34,691 nucleotides of DNA, from contig CATKXR010000054.1 in the NCBI GenBank assembly GCA_949840805.1, forward strand, positions 1 to 34,691, read 5' to 3'. The notes under the pieces were generated by a model that was given only the letters and a program-made list of their open reading frames with translations, was not told where the DNA came from and made no database searches. This document shows, piece by piece, positions 34,048-34,691 of the stretch. The stretch's first letter is position 1, and each line of letters begins with the position of its first letter. Made by a program: the position numbers and the translations under genes. The DNA comes from an uncultured Lachnospiraceae bacterium (GTDB lineage: Bacteria; Bacillota; Clostridia; Lachnospirales; Lachnospiraceae).

Positions 34048-34551
34048 ATGAAACACCCGCTTATTAAATACCTGGCCTGGCTCCCCGCCGTTTCCATTGC
34101 CATCGCCATTTTTATGTTTTCCGCCCAGCCAGCCGATGAATCTACAGTTACCAGTGACCGCACCAGTGAGATTCTTCTCTATATTGCAAATAAACTAAAC
34201 ATAATAGACCTGGATCACGAAAATCTGGAGCACCTGTGTGAGGTTATGTCCGCTCCGGTCCGAAAAAGCGCCCATATGCTGGAGTTTGCTGTTTTGGATC
34301 TTTCGGTTTTGTTTGCCTTGTCTCTTTGGGACATGCATGGAAGGAAACTTCTGCTGACGGCATTAGGGCTGACTTTTTTGTATGCCTGTTCTGATGAGAT
34401 CCATCAGCTTTTTGTCCCCGGGCGGGCCGGGATGGTTCAGGATGTCATGATCGATAGTATCGGGCCGGCTGTTGTTACAGGATGTATCGCCTGTTTTAAA
34501 AAGTATCGGAGCCGATTTCGATGTTCGGGCAAATTTTTGTCTTGCAAATAG
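34048..34551 (+). CDS. VanZ family membrane protein
   Basis: A 167-residue protein with about four hydrophobic segments. VRKSAHMLEFAVL (83-95) and DEIHQLFVPGRAGMVQDVMI are the VanZ-like signatures. The family is named after VanZ, which gives low-level teicoplanin resistance; most members, including small ones near cell-wall genes, have no known biochemical function. It lies 110 bases after the TagD-like gene with a GGAAGGA site before the ATG. It may belong to the glycan region or be an independent gene; the base composition is closer to the chromosomal genes than to the glycan operon. Confidence 0.82.
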   Translation: MKHPLIKYLAWLPAVSIAIAIFMFSAQPADESTVTSDRTSEILLYIANKLNIIDLDHENLEHLCEVMSAPVRKSAHMLEFAVLDLSVLFALSLWDMHGRKLLLTALGLTFLYACSDEIHQLFVPGRAGMVQDVMIDSIGPAVVTGCIACFKKYRSRFRCSGKFLSCK

Positions 34552-34591
34552 GACAGCTTTATGATATACTCCCATCTTTGACAGTAAAAAC

Positions 34592-34631
34592 CCGTAGATT
34601 GCTTTAAAACAAGGTTTTCTACGGATTTTTT
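34592..34631 (+). terminator. Terminator after the VanZ gene
   Basis: CCGTAGA (34592-34598) pairs with 34618-34624 and is followed by ATTTTTTA. Preceding As can extend the stem with the Ts. The last 60 bases of the window hold nothing I can assign. Confidence 0.75.
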
Positions 34632-34691
34632 AGCTATCCAAAATGTAGCTATATATTATTACTTTTTCTTCTTTGATGCCCGTATTACTTT

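Noticed and set aside
1..34691. CRISPR arrays, tRNA or rRNA genes, and phage genes.
   Set aside because: No regularly spaced repeats, cloverleaf-like sequences, rRNA segments or phage structural genes were seen on either strand.

Overview
The window looks like chromosomal DNA of a Gram-positive anaerobe of the Clostridia, most likely a Lachnospiraceae-type organism. The reasons are strong AAGGAGG-type ribosome binding sites, sigma-A promoters with 17-base spacers, a DUF1292 protein, a clostridial-type short SerA with a serC-serA-DUF1015 order, and a teichoic-acid or capsule-like glycan cluster. The assignment rests on gene content and style only; there is no rRNA gene in the window.

Layout. 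(1) 1-432: the 5' part of an IS4-like transposase runs off the left edge, with two hairpins upstream of it. (2) 433-765: a small acidic DUF1292 protein. (3) 778-5298: an operon with its own promoter, a structured leader and a terminator-like element, then larB, larC and larE (nickel-pincer nucleotide cofactor synthesis) and a CcdA-thioredoxin fusion. No larA is in the window. (4) 5309-12814: transport and accessory genes: a BCCT transporter (-), a secreted ComEC-like metallo-beta-lactamase-fold hydrolase (+), a small XRE regulator (+), a zinc-dependent phospholipase C-like protein (-), an AGCS amino acid:cation symporter (-), and a CaCA-family cation exchanger (+) behind a recognisable yybP-ykoY (Mn2+) riboswitch with an overlapping terminator. 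(5) 13165-23328: a biosynthetic run on the + strand: leuB, ilvD, ilvB, serC, serA, a DUF1015 protein, a zinc-ribbon protein and a MATE efflux protein. (6) 23509-34551: a visibly AT-richer cell-surface polysaccharide region. It holds a GtrII-like glucosyltransferase (-), a Caps_synth-like glycosyltransferase (-), then divergently a + strand operon of three glycosyltransferases, a Wzy/ligase-like membrane protein, a TagF-like glycerophosphotransferase, a flippase, a TagD-like glycerol-3-phosphate cytidylyltransferase and a VanZ-family protein.

How the genes work together. LarB, LarC and LarE act in sequence on nicotinic acid adenine dinucleotide to make the NPN cofactor. The adjoining CcdA-TlpA-like fusion may handle thiol redox at the membrane. 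IlvB, IlvD and LeuB belong to branched-chain amino acid synthesis. SerA and SerC make phosphoserine, and the DUF1015 protein carries a DGHHR motif like that of ParB-fold serine kinases. In the glycan cluster, TagD-like and TagF-like proteins imply a glycerol-phosphate-decorated polymer that is assembled by the glycosyltransferases, flipped and polymerised.

The points most worth a second look are the uncharacterised lar leader RNA, the Mn2+ riboswitch in front of a CaCA exchanger, and the possible serine-kinase role of the DUF1015 protein.
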